Assembly (NCBI RefSeq): GCF_900083545.1
Contig: NZ_LT559262.1
Span: forward strand, 124,001-188,000
Length of the DNA: 64,000 nucleotides
From: Alistipes provencensis
GTDB lineage: Bacteria; Bacteroidota; Bacteroidia; Bacteroidales; Rikenellaceae
Direction: 5' to 3'
The translations under genes were made by a program, and so were the position numbers. Below, one piece after another: positions 19,348 to 27,938 of the stretch. Position 1 is the stretch's first letter; each line of letters opens with the position of its first letter. Below the pieces are notes generated by a model, which was not told where the DNA came from, did no database searches, and saw only the letters and a program-made list of their open reading frames with translations.

Positions 19348-20940
19348 TTACCAGCTCCGGATCTGGGCGTCGAGCCACGCCAGACGCATCCGGTAGCTGG
19401 CTATCAGGCGGTCGACGGCCTCGTCGAACGAGAGCAGTTCGTCGCCGTTGGGCATCACGACCTCCTCGTGGGGCAGGTTGATCTCGGGCCAGAGGTCGAA
19501 ATTGCGCCGCGCCGAATCCGAAATGTAGTCGCGCTGCGCAGCGATGTAGTCGGGAACGGTCACGAGGAAGGGATAGAGCGCCTCCCAGCGTTCGCGCGCC
19601 TGCCGGCGGATCGCCCGGCTCTGGAACATCCGCGCATACCACATGCTCGTCTCCCGGACCATCCACCGCTCGGCGTCGGCCAGCGTCAGCGTGCCGTAGT
19701 CGAAATCCCAGACGGGCCCCGCCGTGAGCTTGCCCAGACGGGGTTTGTGGACGTAGAAACTCTTGGGATGCTTGATTTCCTGATTGCCCATCAGTTCGTT
19801 GACGATCCAGTAGTCCATGAACGACGTGATGTCGAACATCGCCGACGGATCGCGGTAATCCTTGTCGAACAGCAGGTTGTCGGCCTCGTTGAAATAGGTC
19901 CGGATATACTGGAACTGCCGGTCGGTGATCGACTCGTCGGGCGACTTGATATTGACCGGCATGTCGGAGTAAACAGAGCGGAACTTGTTCATCTCGTCAT
20001 AATAGGAATCCATCTCCAGCAGATAACCGCCCGTCAGGGCATCGCCCTCGTTGTCGAGGGTGGTCAGCTCGTCGATATTGAGACGGTTCTCGTCGATCTT
20101 GATCTGCTCGACGATGAGGTAGTTGCCCAGATATTCGAAATCGGCATTGACAGACTCCCGGTAGTAGACCTCCGCGAAACAGGTGCGCGGGGTCCATTGC
20201 AGCGAGGTCCGCGAAGCGATGTAGTGCGCCACGCGGTTGCGCAGCAGCGTCCGGTCCATGTAGTTGGCGATCAGGCACCAGCGTTTGTGTCTGGGCATAC
20301 CCAGAATCGCGGTTTTCTTCGCGAGTTTCAGCGCATAGGGTTTCTTTTCCCATCCCCATGTCGAATTGCCGCGGCCCTTGACCTCGGTCGACATCTCCGG
20401 CAGGTCGTCGAAACCGCCGTTGCCCTCGATGCGGATCAGCCCGGCTATCCAGTTGTAGGTGTCCACGACGGGCTCCGTCGCCGTCACATACACCACGGGC
20501 AGTTCGGTGTTCACCGCCGCGGCGCTCCGGAGCGTGAAAGGCTCGGAGAGCATCCGCTGCCCGCTGACATCGACCGAGAGGCACACCTGCTCGTCGAAAG
20601 CCCCGAAGGTATCCGGAGCGGTGATATAGACCGAGAAAACACCGTTTACAGGGCCTCCCCAGCCCGCCACCGTACACCCCGAGACGATACCCCCGCCCGC
20701 TTCAGCGACCAGCTCCGCCCGCACAAGGCTCCAATGGGAATTCCACGACGAGAAGGTGAAACGCAGGCATCCCGTCTCGCTGCGCTCCAGTTCGAGCGTC
20801 TGCTCCTGAAGCGTAATCCCGAGCGGCTTGCCCGGCCCCTCGTCCTTGGAGCAGGCGGCTGTCAGACAACCCGCCAATACGACCGCGAGACCTTTCAGCA
20901 GCGCCCCGAACCGCCTGTCGAGAAAACTATTCTTCTTCAT
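19348..20940 (-). CDS. CotH-kinase family lipoprotein
   Basis: 530 residues from the ATG at 20940. Signal with lipobox (LAVVLAGCLTAAC). Residues about 30-150 form a beta-rich N-terminal domain. The CotH region follows: EMSTEVKGRGNSTWGWEKKPYALKL, then LRNRVAHYIASRT, YLGNYLIVEQIKIDENRLNI, GGYLLEMDSYYDE and GPVWDFDYGTL with the Asp motif. CotH proteins are atypical kinases that phosphorylate spore-coat proteins in Bacillus. The substrate here is unknown, but it is the last gene of the exopolysaccharide-type operon and its start overlaps the DUF1573 gene by 14 bp. Confidence 0.88.
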   Translation of the reverse strand: MKKNSFLDRRFGALLKGLAVVLAGCLTAACSKDEGPGKPLGITLQEQTLELERSETGCLRFTFSSWNSHWSLVRAELVAEAGGGIVSGCTVAGWGGPVNGVFSVYITAPDTFGAFDEQVCLSVDVSGQRMLSEPFTLRSAAAVNTELPVVYVTATEPVVDTYNWIAGLIRIEGNGGFDDLPEMSTEVKGRGNSTWGWEKKPYALKLAKKTAILGMPRHKRWCLIANYMDRTLLRNRVAHYIASRTSLQWTPRTCFAEVYYRESVNADFEYLGNYLIVEQIKIDENRLNIDELTTLDNEGDALTGGYLLEMDSYYDEMNKFRSVYSDMPVNIKSPDESITDRQFQYIRTYFNEADNLLFDKDYRDPSAMFDITSFMDYWIVNELMGNQEIKHPKSFYVHKPRLGKLTAGPVWDFDYGTLTLADAERWMVRETSMWYARMFQSRAIRRQARERWEALYPFLVTVPDYIAAQRDYISDSARRNFDLWPEINLPHEEVVMPNGDELLSFDEAVDRLIASYRMRLAWLDAQIRSW

Positions 20941-21445
20941 CGGTATAATAATTCTTTTCCGTCTCCCGGCCGTCCACCATGCGCTGCACGAGGCCGTTCT
21001 TGAGCCCGAACTCGCGGTAAAGCTCCTCGTAATCGCGCGTATAGCCGGCGTCGGGGACGACGTTGACATCGAATTTCAATTTCACCACCCCGGCGGGCAG
21101 GATGTTGCCGTAGACCCAGATGGTATGCTCCACCGCCCCGACGTTCTTGTTGCTGTCGTATTTCAGGCGGATGAACTGGCTTCGCTCGGGCGGCACGATG
21201 ATGTGCGACTTGCGGTCGGCGACGAGACACCCGCACGAGGTCTGTATTTCGGTGATGACCAACGGGTTGTCGCCCGCATTCTTCACCTCGAACATCAGTT
21301 CGAGCGTCTGTCCCTGCAAGATCGGGAAATAGTGGCGTACGGGGTCCGTGACCTCGACGCTCGTCGGGGCCACCCGCTTGCTGCATGAAACGGCCGAAAC
21401 CGTCAGGGCCAGCAACGCAACGCATATGAATCCGCTTTTCCGCAT
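20927..21445 (-). CDS. DUF1573 lipoprotein
   Basis: 172 residues. The signal MRKSGFICVALLALTVSAVSC ends in a lipobox Cys. The single Ig-like DUF1573 domain shows FEVKNAGDNPLVITEIQTSCGC, then PPERSQFIRLKYDS and VEHTIWVYGN. DUF1573 proteins are common periplasmic or surface proteins of Bacteroidetes with unknown role. It lies 3 bp after the DUF4838 gene and overlaps the CotH gene, so it should be made in step with both. Confidence 0.88.
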   Translation of the reverse strand: MRKSGFICVALLALTVSAVSCSKRVAPTSVEVTDPVRHYFPILQGQTLELMFEVKNAGDNPLVITEIQTSCGCLVADRKSHIIVPPERSQFIRLKYDSNKNVGAVEHTIWVYGNILPAGVVKLKFDVNVVPDAGYTRDYEELYREFGLKNGLVQRMVDGRETEKNYYTDEEE

Positions 21446-21448
21446 GGT

Positions 21449-23599
21449 TTAGGGTATTAGATAAATTTCATCGGCGGCCAACTGCACCCGCTTACCGTCG
21501 GGACGCACCGCCCGGACGGAAATGCGCTTCGCACCCGCGAGGTCCACCGGCCCCGAAGCCGTGAAGACGCGGCCTTCGGCATCCGGCGCCGGGACGAAAC
21601 TCCGGTACAGCGCGCCGTCCTTGTAAATCTCGACCGCGCGCGGTGCCCGCAGGCGGTGGCGCGGCAGTTCGAGGAACGACATTTCGAAACGCCGTGCATC
21701 TGCCCCATACCCCGCCGGGAACGCCACTTCGAGGTCCCCGGAGCTGATGTGCCAGCCGTAGTGGTAGCCCAGCGGCAGTCCGCGCACCCCGTCGGTCAGC
21801 ACCCCGGGGTCTTTGTACTCCTCGTCGGGTTTCGACACGATCTCGGGCTTCACCCCGAGCAGCAGGTTGCGCACCCCGGTCCCGGGAAGCAGGCGTCCGC
21901 GCCACTGGGCGAGGTAGTCGCCCGGCAGGAGCCCCGACTCGTTGATGTGTTCCATTTCCGGAAAGTCCGCATGGGTATCCAGCGCCGCAAGCCATCGCTC
22001 GACCGAAGGGTTCACACGCAGACGGCCATCCTTATTCACGGCAAATCCGCAAGCCTCCGCAGCATGATTGCGGGCGATCTCGAGGCGCGTATAGCTCAAC
22101 GCTGTGAGCAGCCGGTGAAGGCTCCTCCGCTCGGCATCCTTCGTCGTCGGAAGCACCGCCTCCAACGCCTCGTAAAAACGCACGAAATCCCCGGCATCCA
22201 GCCACTCCTCCTCGGCGGAGCGAATGCTGCCGTAGAGGTTCAACGGCCGTTTCGATGCGGCGGCACGGCGTTCGGCATCGGCGCAGAAGCCGGCCAGCAG
22301 TTCGCCCGAACGGGGATAGTTCTCGGCAAAATAACGGCGCATCAACGCCTCGAGCGACTGCCCGGGATCGAGCATCAACGCCGAAAGCACATAGGTCCGC
22401 ATATCGTCGAAAGGCACATAATCGCACCCGCTGCCGTTCAGGAACACACCCCCGACACCCCGGTCGCGGTAGAACCGCAGCCGCCGGGCCGTCAGTTCCA
22501 GCACGGGGAAAGGCGTGAGGTAGTCGTCGAAATTCTGGATGTAGTCCCAGATATAAACCTCGCCGGCGACGTTCTTCCAGCGGTCGAGGCGCCCGGCGAA
22601 TTTCTTTCCCCGCGCCGATTTGAAGGCATCGGCCCCAAAGGGCAGGTCCATGGCGCTGACGATCACCCCTGCGTTGGCGGGCATCGCCACGGGAGGCGGC
22701 TCCAGCGTCGAGAGATAGCCCAGCGTAAAGAACGTATGGTGCGGAAAACGCCCGGCCAGCCGCGTGAGCAGCTTCACCACGGCGGGCGTCGCGCTTTTGG
22801 CCGTGTTGCCCACGGCAGTGCAGGCCGCACAACTGCAAATGGCATCATCGTCGGTCGGTGCGACCACGAACCGCAGCGCGGCGGTGTCGCCCTCCCCGAA
22901 ATTGTCGGTGATGTACTCCTCGATGCGGCGGTAGGTCTCGTCGGCCGAGAAGCAGAACTGACCATCGTAACGCTCCCCGTCGATCAGGGCATAGACCTCT
23001 TCGGGACCGTCGGCCAGCACCCTTTCCAACTGGTGGCCCCAGAGCCCCCAGCCGGTCTCCGCATCGTCCGCCGCGAGAATACCCGCATGGTCGGCGTCGT
23101 GCGCCGCCGGGGTGTAAAGCCCCCGGAAGCCGAATGCGAAACGACCGCTGGTATCGCGCAGCCCGACGGTCGCGGGAGGCAGGTCCGAAGCCTCTATGCG
23201 CGGGTCCTCGCCCGCAAGCGATTTCATCAACTGGTATTGCAGCCACAGCATCCGCCGTCCGTCGCGCGCCGTGAGGCGTACGCCCCGGCGAAAGCGTTTG
23301 ACGCTGAAATCGGCCCGGAGAAGCGTATCCACGCCGACCGTGAGGGTAAACAGCTTCGCACCCTCCTCCCGGCCGACCGTCCGCTCCCCGCCCCCGGCAC
23401 GCCGCCACAGGTGGTCGTAGAGGTACTCCGACCAGCGGAGGTCCTCGCGCGAGAGGTCATCCGCCGGCAGCACCGCATACCCGTCGCACGCCGCGGGCGA
23501 CACGCCCGCGGAAGCGCATCCGACCCCCTCGAACGAACAGCACAGGGCCGCGGAGGCGACGAGCGCCAGCCGTTTAAAACGAGATATACAACTGCACAT
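21449..23599 (-). CDS. DUF4838 protein (glycoside-hydrolase-like, secreted)
   Basis: 716 residues. N-terminal signal-like segment with Cys (ALVASAALCCSFEGVGC). The middle (about 140-470) matches the DUF4838 pattern: FRGLYTPAAHD, HTFFTLGYLSTLEPP, VIVSAMDLPFG, GEVYIWDYIQNFDDYLTPFPVLE and GGVFLNGSGCDYVPFDDMRTYVLSALMLDPGQ. The C-terminal part is a beta-sandwich of the F5/8 type C kind (GYHYGWHISSGDLEVAFP). The domain is related to alpha-glucuronidase/hexosaminidase barrels, but no activity is established. It overlaps the TPR gene by 26 bp. In context it could trim the exported polymer, as the hydrolase half of PgaB does (inference). Confidence 0.82.
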   Translation of the reverse strand: MCSCISRFKRLALVASAALCCSFEGVGCASAGVSPAACDGYAVLPADDLSREDLRWSEYLYDHLWRRAGGGERTVGREEGAKLFTLTVGVDTLLRADFSVKRFRRGVRLTARDGRRMLWLQYQLMKSLAGEDPRIEASDLPPATVGLRDTSGRFAFGFRGLYTPAAHDADHAGILAADDAETGWGLWGHQLERVLADGPEEVYALIDGERYDGQFCFSADETYRRIEEYITDNFGEGDTAALRFVVAPTDDDAICSCAACTAVGNTAKSATPAVVKLLTRLAGRFPHHTFFTLGYLSTLEPPPVAMPANAGVIVSAMDLPFGADAFKSARGKKFAGRLDRWKNVAGEVYIWDYIQNFDDYLTPFPVLELTARRLRFYRDRGVGGVFLNGSGCDYVPFDDMRTYVLSALMLDPGQSLEALMRRYFAENYPRSGELLAGFCADAERRAAASKRPLNLYGSIRSAEEEWLDAGDFVRFYEALEAVLPTTKDAERRSLHRLLTALSYTRLEIARNHAAEACGFAVNKDGRLRVNPSVERWLAALDTHADFPEMEHINESGLLPGDYLAQWRGRLLPGTGVRNLLLGVKPEIVSKPDEEYKDPGVLTDGVRGLPLGYHYGWHISSGDLEVAFPAGYGADARRFEMSFLELPRHRLRAPRAVEIYKDGALYRSFVPAPDAEGRVFTASGPVDLAGAKRISVRAVRPDGKRVQLAADEIYLIP

Positions 23600-26435
23600 A
23601 GATGTTATACATGTTCCGGTAACGGGTCAGGACCGTATCGTAACCCATGATTTTCTCGGTGTAGTAGGTGTACCATGTGCCCAGCAGACCGATCGTGACG
23701 TGGGGCGTGAACATATACTGCCCGCCCATGCCCACCATCGTGTTGGCATGGTCGAAAGTGCCCGGCAGCGCCCGGTCCAGCACCGAAAGCTCCGGCGCGG
23801 AACCCACGCCCGCCATGCCCACGATGTAGGAGCGTCCGTCGTCCACGGGGTAATAGCGCACCTGCCCCATAGCGTTATAGTAGAATTTCGAATCGATGAC
23901 GAAGAAGTCGCACTTGGCGTTGAGCCACACCGGGCCGATGAATTTCGCCACGCCCGGGCCCACCGACCACAGGTCGCGGCCGTCGAGCCGGCGGTAGCCG
24001 CCGCGAACCTCCGCCTCCCAGTCCCGCCGGAAGAATTTGGTCACCGAGGCGTTGGCCATCCACTTCGGGAAATAGCGGTCGGCCCAAGCGAAGTTGACCA
24101 TCGTCTGCCAGTCGCGCGGAAAACGGTGCGCCCACTCGCCCTGCAACTGGATGCCCACGCCGCCGCCCTCGATCGAGGTGGCGTTGGCATTGATGTCCTC
24201 GTCGCGCTCGCCGTTGCGGCCCGCGTAGTTGATGCGTGCCGTGTAGTCGTTCTTCGGCTGCCGCCGCATGTACTCCAGCGCGGCCACCGACTGGATGGCA
24301 TAGTCGTCGCCGTAGCGCGACTGCAGGTACTCCAGCCCGATCCGGTTGCGGAGCATGCCGTAGCGCAGCCCCATGAGATGGCGGTTGAAGCTGTAAATCT
24401 CGGTGGCCGACGGCTCGTAGTATTTCTGGTAGTAGTACGCCAGTCCGTACTCCTTTTTCTTCTCGTAGGCCAGCCCCTTGGCATAGAGCAGCGACTTGTT
24501 GCGGCTGTCGTAGTAAAGCGCCGTGTCGAGCACCGCCAGCGCCTCGTCGGAACGTCCCCGGCGGGTCAGCTCCAGCGCCTCGTATTCGCTGCTCTGGGCC
24601 AGCGCCCCGGCCAGCTCGCGGTTGCCCGGATAGTCCCACAGCACGGGACGGAGCATGTCGATCGAAGCCCGGTATTCCCCGTCGGCATCGAGCGAGGCGG
24701 CTTTCTTGGCCAGATAGAACGGTTCGCGGGGATAGCGGGCCAGTCCGCGGTCGGTGTATTCGCGGAAGACCTCATTGCGGCCCAACTGTCCGGCGGAGTT
24801 GATCGCATAGCGCAGCGCCAAATCGTTGTCGGGGTCGATCTGCAACAGCATGTCGGCCTCGGCGAAGGCGTGGGCCGTGGCCCCGGCCTCGAGGCACTGC
24901 TTGATGTAGGGAATGGCGATGTCGGCATAGCCGGCCACATAGAAATCGCGCATCCGGGGATCGGCATGGTCGATGGCACCCAGATAGAGGTGCATCGCCT
25001 CCGACGAACGTCCCATCCGGTCGAGCACGAGGGCCCGTTTGCCGATCAGGTTTCCGGTGTCGGGGAAACGGCGTGCGAGCGTGTCGAGCGTCCCCAATGC
25101 CTCCTCGTAACGCTTCATCAGGACGCGGCAGGCGAAGATCTTCTCCCACCCCGCGCGCAGCGTCTCGTCGTCGGCCTGCTGCCGGACGACGAACTGCGCA
25201 CACGCCATCGCCTCGGCGTAGAGCTCCTGCTCCATCAGACGGTTGGTGCGCAGCAGTTGTTCGCGGCACAGCGCGTCGACGACCTCTTCGTCGCCGGGCC
25301 AGCGTTCGTTGAGCTTCATCAGCAGGTTGAAGGCCCGCTGGTCGTCGCCCCGGTTGCGGTAGACGAGGTATTCCTTATAGAGCACCGACTTCTCCTCGCC
25401 GTAATAGCGTTTCATCTCACGCAGGTAGAGGAGCGCATCGTCGTCGTAACCCCGCATCAGAGCCGTATTGAGCAGGTAGTCGAGCACTTCGCGGCTGTGG
25501 TCGCCGCTCTCGAAAGCCATGCCGTAGAGCACATAGGGGTCCCGCTGGCGTTCGGCGCGCGCAGCGTCCAGCGTCAGCGTATTGTAAAGGCGGCGCAGTT
25601 CGGGGTTCCCGCCGCGGCGCATCCGGTCGCGCATGAAGGCCATCGCCTCGGGATGGCGGCCCATCTCGCTCAGGATGCCCACTTTCTTGTAGACCAGCGT
25701 GACGCTGCCCGGCAGGGCGGCCAGTCCGCGCGAGGTCCACGCCAGCGCCTGCTCCTGATCGCCCTCCTGCAAGTGCAGGTTGATGATGTCGAGGTAATAC
25801 TGTTCGTTGTCGGGAACCGTTTTCAGCAGTTCCTCGAGGATCGCAATGGCCTGCTTGCGTTCGCCGCTGCGCTTCTGCCGCTGGTAGTTCAGCTCCATCG
25901 AGTAGACCAGATCCTTGTGCAGCACGGTGTCCTGCGGGTAAATCTGGTTGATGCGCTTCAGGAGGCGGTCGGCCTCGACGTTGTTGCCCTGCTTGCGGTA
26001 GAGGTCGATCTTACGCCGCCACAGGCCCCGCCAGTAGGGCTGAACCTCCAGCAGTTCGTTGACGAAGCAGATGGCGCTGGAGTAGTTCTGCGTGATGTCC
26101 TCGACATCGACCAGCAGTTGCTTGGCATCGACGTTGTCGTAATTGATGTCCACGGCCTTGAGCAGGTGGTAGCGCGATTTGTCGTAGTCCTCCTCGTGAA
26201 ACCAGTAGCGCCCCGCCAGATACTGGAGGTACGAAGCGAGCGGGTATTTCTCCAGCGCCTCGTCGAGCAGCCGCTTGCCCTCCTCCCACTCCTCTGCGGC
26301 GAAATGGGCCCTCACCTGCTCGGTATACTCCTCCGGCGTCGTGACTTTCGCCGCGGCGCTCAGGGGCGCCAGCGACAGCAAAAGGATGCTGACCGCAAGT
26401 AAGGCTCTGCCCGGATATCGTATCGGATTCTTCAT
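23574..26435 (-). CDS. TPR-rich outer membrane beta-barrel protein (PgaA/YaiO-like exopolysaccharide exporter)
   Basis: 953 residues. The signal peptide (ALLAVSILLLSLAPLSAAA) is followed by about 650 residues of helical TPR repeats (for example AAEEWEEGKRLLDEALEKYP, GDQEQALAWTSRGLAALPG). A C-terminal barrel starts near 690 (YGDDYAIQSVAALEYMRRQ, MVNFAWADRYFPKWMANASV) and ends in a Phe (VQLYISF). This TPR-plus-barrel layout is that of PgaA, which exports poly-N-acetylglucosamine. It sits just after the GT2 synthase, supporting a polymer-export role. Confidence 0.85.
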   Translation of the reverse strand: MKNPIRYPGRALLAVSILLLSLAPLSAAAKVTTPEEYTEQVRAHFAAEEWEEGKRLLDEALEKYPLASYLQYLAGRYWFHEEDYDKSRYHLLKAVDINYDNVDAKQLLVDVEDITQNYSSAICFVNELLEVQPYWRGLWRRKIDLYRKQGNNVEADRLLKRINQIYPQDTVLHKDLVYSMELNYQRQKRSGERKQAIAILEELLKTVPDNEQYYLDIINLHLQEGDQEQALAWTSRGLAALPGSVTLVYKKVGILSEMGRHPEAMAFMRDRMRRGGNPELRRLYNTLTLDAARAERQRDPYVLYGMAFESGDHSREVLDYLLNTALMRGYDDDALLYLREMKRYYGEEKSVLYKEYLVYRNRGDDQRAFNLLMKLNERWPGDEEVVDALCREQLLRTNRLMEQELYAEAMACAQFVVRQQADDETLRAGWEKIFACRVLMKRYEEALGTLDTLARRFPDTGNLIGKRALVLDRMGRSSEAMHLYLGAIDHADPRMRDFYVAGYADIAIPYIKQCLEAGATAHAFAEADMLLQIDPDNDLALRYAINSAGQLGRNEVFREYTDRGLARYPREPFYLAKKAASLDADGEYRASIDMLRPVLWDYPGNRELAGALAQSSEYEALELTRRGRSDEALAVLDTALYYDSRNKSLLYAKGLAYEKKKEYGLAYYYQKYYEPSATEIYSFNRHLMGLRYGMLRNRIGLEYLQSRYGDDYAIQSVAALEYMRRQPKNDYTARINYAGRNGERDEDINANATSIEGGGVGIQLQGEWAHRFPRDWQTMVNFAWADRYFPKWMANASVTKFFRRDWEAEVRGGYRRLDGRDLWSVGPGVAKFIGPVWLNAKCDFFVIDSKFYYNAMGQVRYYPVDDGRSYIVGMAGVGSAPELSVLDRALPGTFDHANTMVGMGGQYMFTPHVTIGLLGTWYTYYTEKIMGYDTVLTRYRNMYNIYVQLYISF

Positions 26436-26459
26436 GCTGCTCTGTGCCGTTAAGTATGA

Positions 26460-27938
26460 TTACTGTGGTCCCTGCCCGCCGGGGGGGGGTCCCTGCGCTC
26501 CCTCGACCGCCACGCCGCCGTCCCGCTGGCTGAACCCCTTGCGGGTCATCTTGCCCCACTTGTACTCGCGGGACATCAGGTGGTTCAGATAGCCTTTCAG
26601 GGAACAGAAGGTGATTATCGGGTGGTAGATGAACGGTTCGAGGATGGAGGCGGCGATGATCCAGATATATTCGTAACCCCGCCGGTAGAGCGTGCCCAAA
26701 TAGTAGTCGTAGGCGACGACCACCAGCGAGAGGAACTGGCAGAAGAGGTAAATGGCCAGAAAGATCACCCACATCGTGTGCCAGTTGACGGCCCCGGTCA
26801 GGGCCAGAAAGAGGAAGACGACGAGCCCCGTGAACTCGATGATCGGGGCGAGAAACTCGAAGATAACCATGTAGGGCAGCGTGAGGAGCCCCGTCTGCCT
26901 GTAGGTCTTGTTGAAGATCATCTTGCGGTGGATCATCAGCGCCTGAAACAGCCCGCGGCCCCAGCGTGTGCGCTGGCGGTAGAGCACCACGAGGTTCGGA
27001 GGCCCCTCGGTCCAGCAGCAGGTCTCGGGGACCTGCACGACCTTGTAGGGGCGCGAGAAGTCGCACATATACCCCACCATGCGGGCCAGCAGGTCCATGT
27101 CCTCGGCGAACGACATCGGGTCGTAACCGCCCGCAGCGATGGCTATCTGGCGGTCGAACAGCCCGAAACCGCCCGAGACGTTGGGCATGGCGTTGATCGC
27201 CGACCACCCCATCTTGCCCACCAGATACGAACGCATGTACTCCAGATTCTGGAACAGCGGGATCGGCGTATGGGGCGGCCGCACCTCGACCACCTGTCCG
27301 TCCTTGATCCGGCAGCCGTTGGCCATACGCATCGTGCCGCTCACGGCGATCACATGCTTCGACGACGACAGCACGGGCCAGATGCAGCGGTAGAGAGCGT
27401 CGCGGCGCAGGATGCAGTCCACGTCGGTGCAGATGAAATAGGGATACTGCGCGGCGTTGATGCCAGCATTCGAAGCGTCGGCCTTCGTACCGCCGTTCTC
27501 CTTGTCGACGACGATCAGCCGGTGGTACTCGGGATTCGTCGACTTGAGCACGCGGCGGAAAGGCTGGGTCTTGATGCGCTCGATGTAGGCGAACGGCACC
27601 TCGACCAGCTCGTAGTGCTCGATCAGCTTGTCGAGCGTCGAGTCCTTGCTGCCGTCGTTGACGATGACCACCTCGAAGATCGGGTAGTCCAGTCCGAGCA
27701 TCGAATCGACATTGTCGATGATGGTCTTCTCCTCGTTGTAGGCCGGGGCGATCACCGAGACGCCCGGCGTATAGGGCGACTCGCTCAGCACCCTGCGCAC
27801 ATAGTTGTCGTCGTAGTAGCTCTTGCGCAGCTTCAGCGAGGCGAACGAAAGGAACATCATGACGATGAAGCTGATCGCCAGCAGGCTCGTATAGAAGAAT
27901 ACGAAATAGTTGAAGAAATCGAACACTATCTCTTTCAT
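26460..27938 (-). CDS. Processive GT2 glycosyltransferase (PgaC/IcaA-like exopolysaccharide synthase)
   Basis: 492 residues. One N-terminal membrane segment (FFNYFVFFYTSLLAISFIVM) precedes the catalytic domain. Key motifs: SVIAPAYNEEKTI, VNDGSKDST, ICTDVDCILRRDAL (DxD), FAEDMDLLARM, and the processivity motif RQRTRWGRG (QxxRW). Four to five C-terminal membrane segments follow. PgaC and IcaA polymerise beta-1,6-GlcNAc; the sugar here is not proven. The tail GAQGPPPGGQGPQ is encoded across a nine-C tract (26481-26489), so slippage would change the C terminus. The start overlaps the HEAT gene (ATGA). Confidence 0.9.
   Translation of the reverse strand: MKEIVFDFFNYFVFFYTSLLAISFIVMMFLSFASLKLRKSYYDDNYVRRVLSESPYTPGVSVIAPAYNEEKTIIDNVDSMLGLDYPIFEVVIVNDGSKDSTLDKLIEHYELVEVPFAYIERIKTQPFRRVLKSTNPEYHRLIVVDKENGGTKADASNAGINAAQYPYFICTDVDCILRRDALYRCIWPVLSSSKHVIAVSGTMRMANGCRIKDGQVVEVRPPHTPIPLFQNLEYMRSYLVGKMGWSAINAMPNVSGGFGLFDRQIAIAAGGYDPMSFAEDMDLLARMVGYMCDFSRPYKVVQVPETCCWTEGPPNLVVLYRQRTRWGRGLFQALMIHRKMIFNKTYRQTGLLTLPYMVIFEFLAPIIEFTGLVVFLFLALTGAVNWHTMWVIFLAIYLFCQFLSLVVVAYDYYLGTLYRRGYEYIWIIAASILEPFIYHPIITFCSLKGYLNHLMSREYKWGKMTRKGFSQRDGGVAVEGAQGPPPGGQGPQ
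26481..26489 (-). repeat. Nine-base homopolymer (C9 on the coding strand) near the 3' end of the GT2 gene
   Basis: Encodes Pro-Pro-Pro nine codons before the stop. A one-base loss gives a different short tail (about 13 residues, then a stop near the intergenic region). A one-base gain reads on far into the next gene in another frame. Confidence 0.9.
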
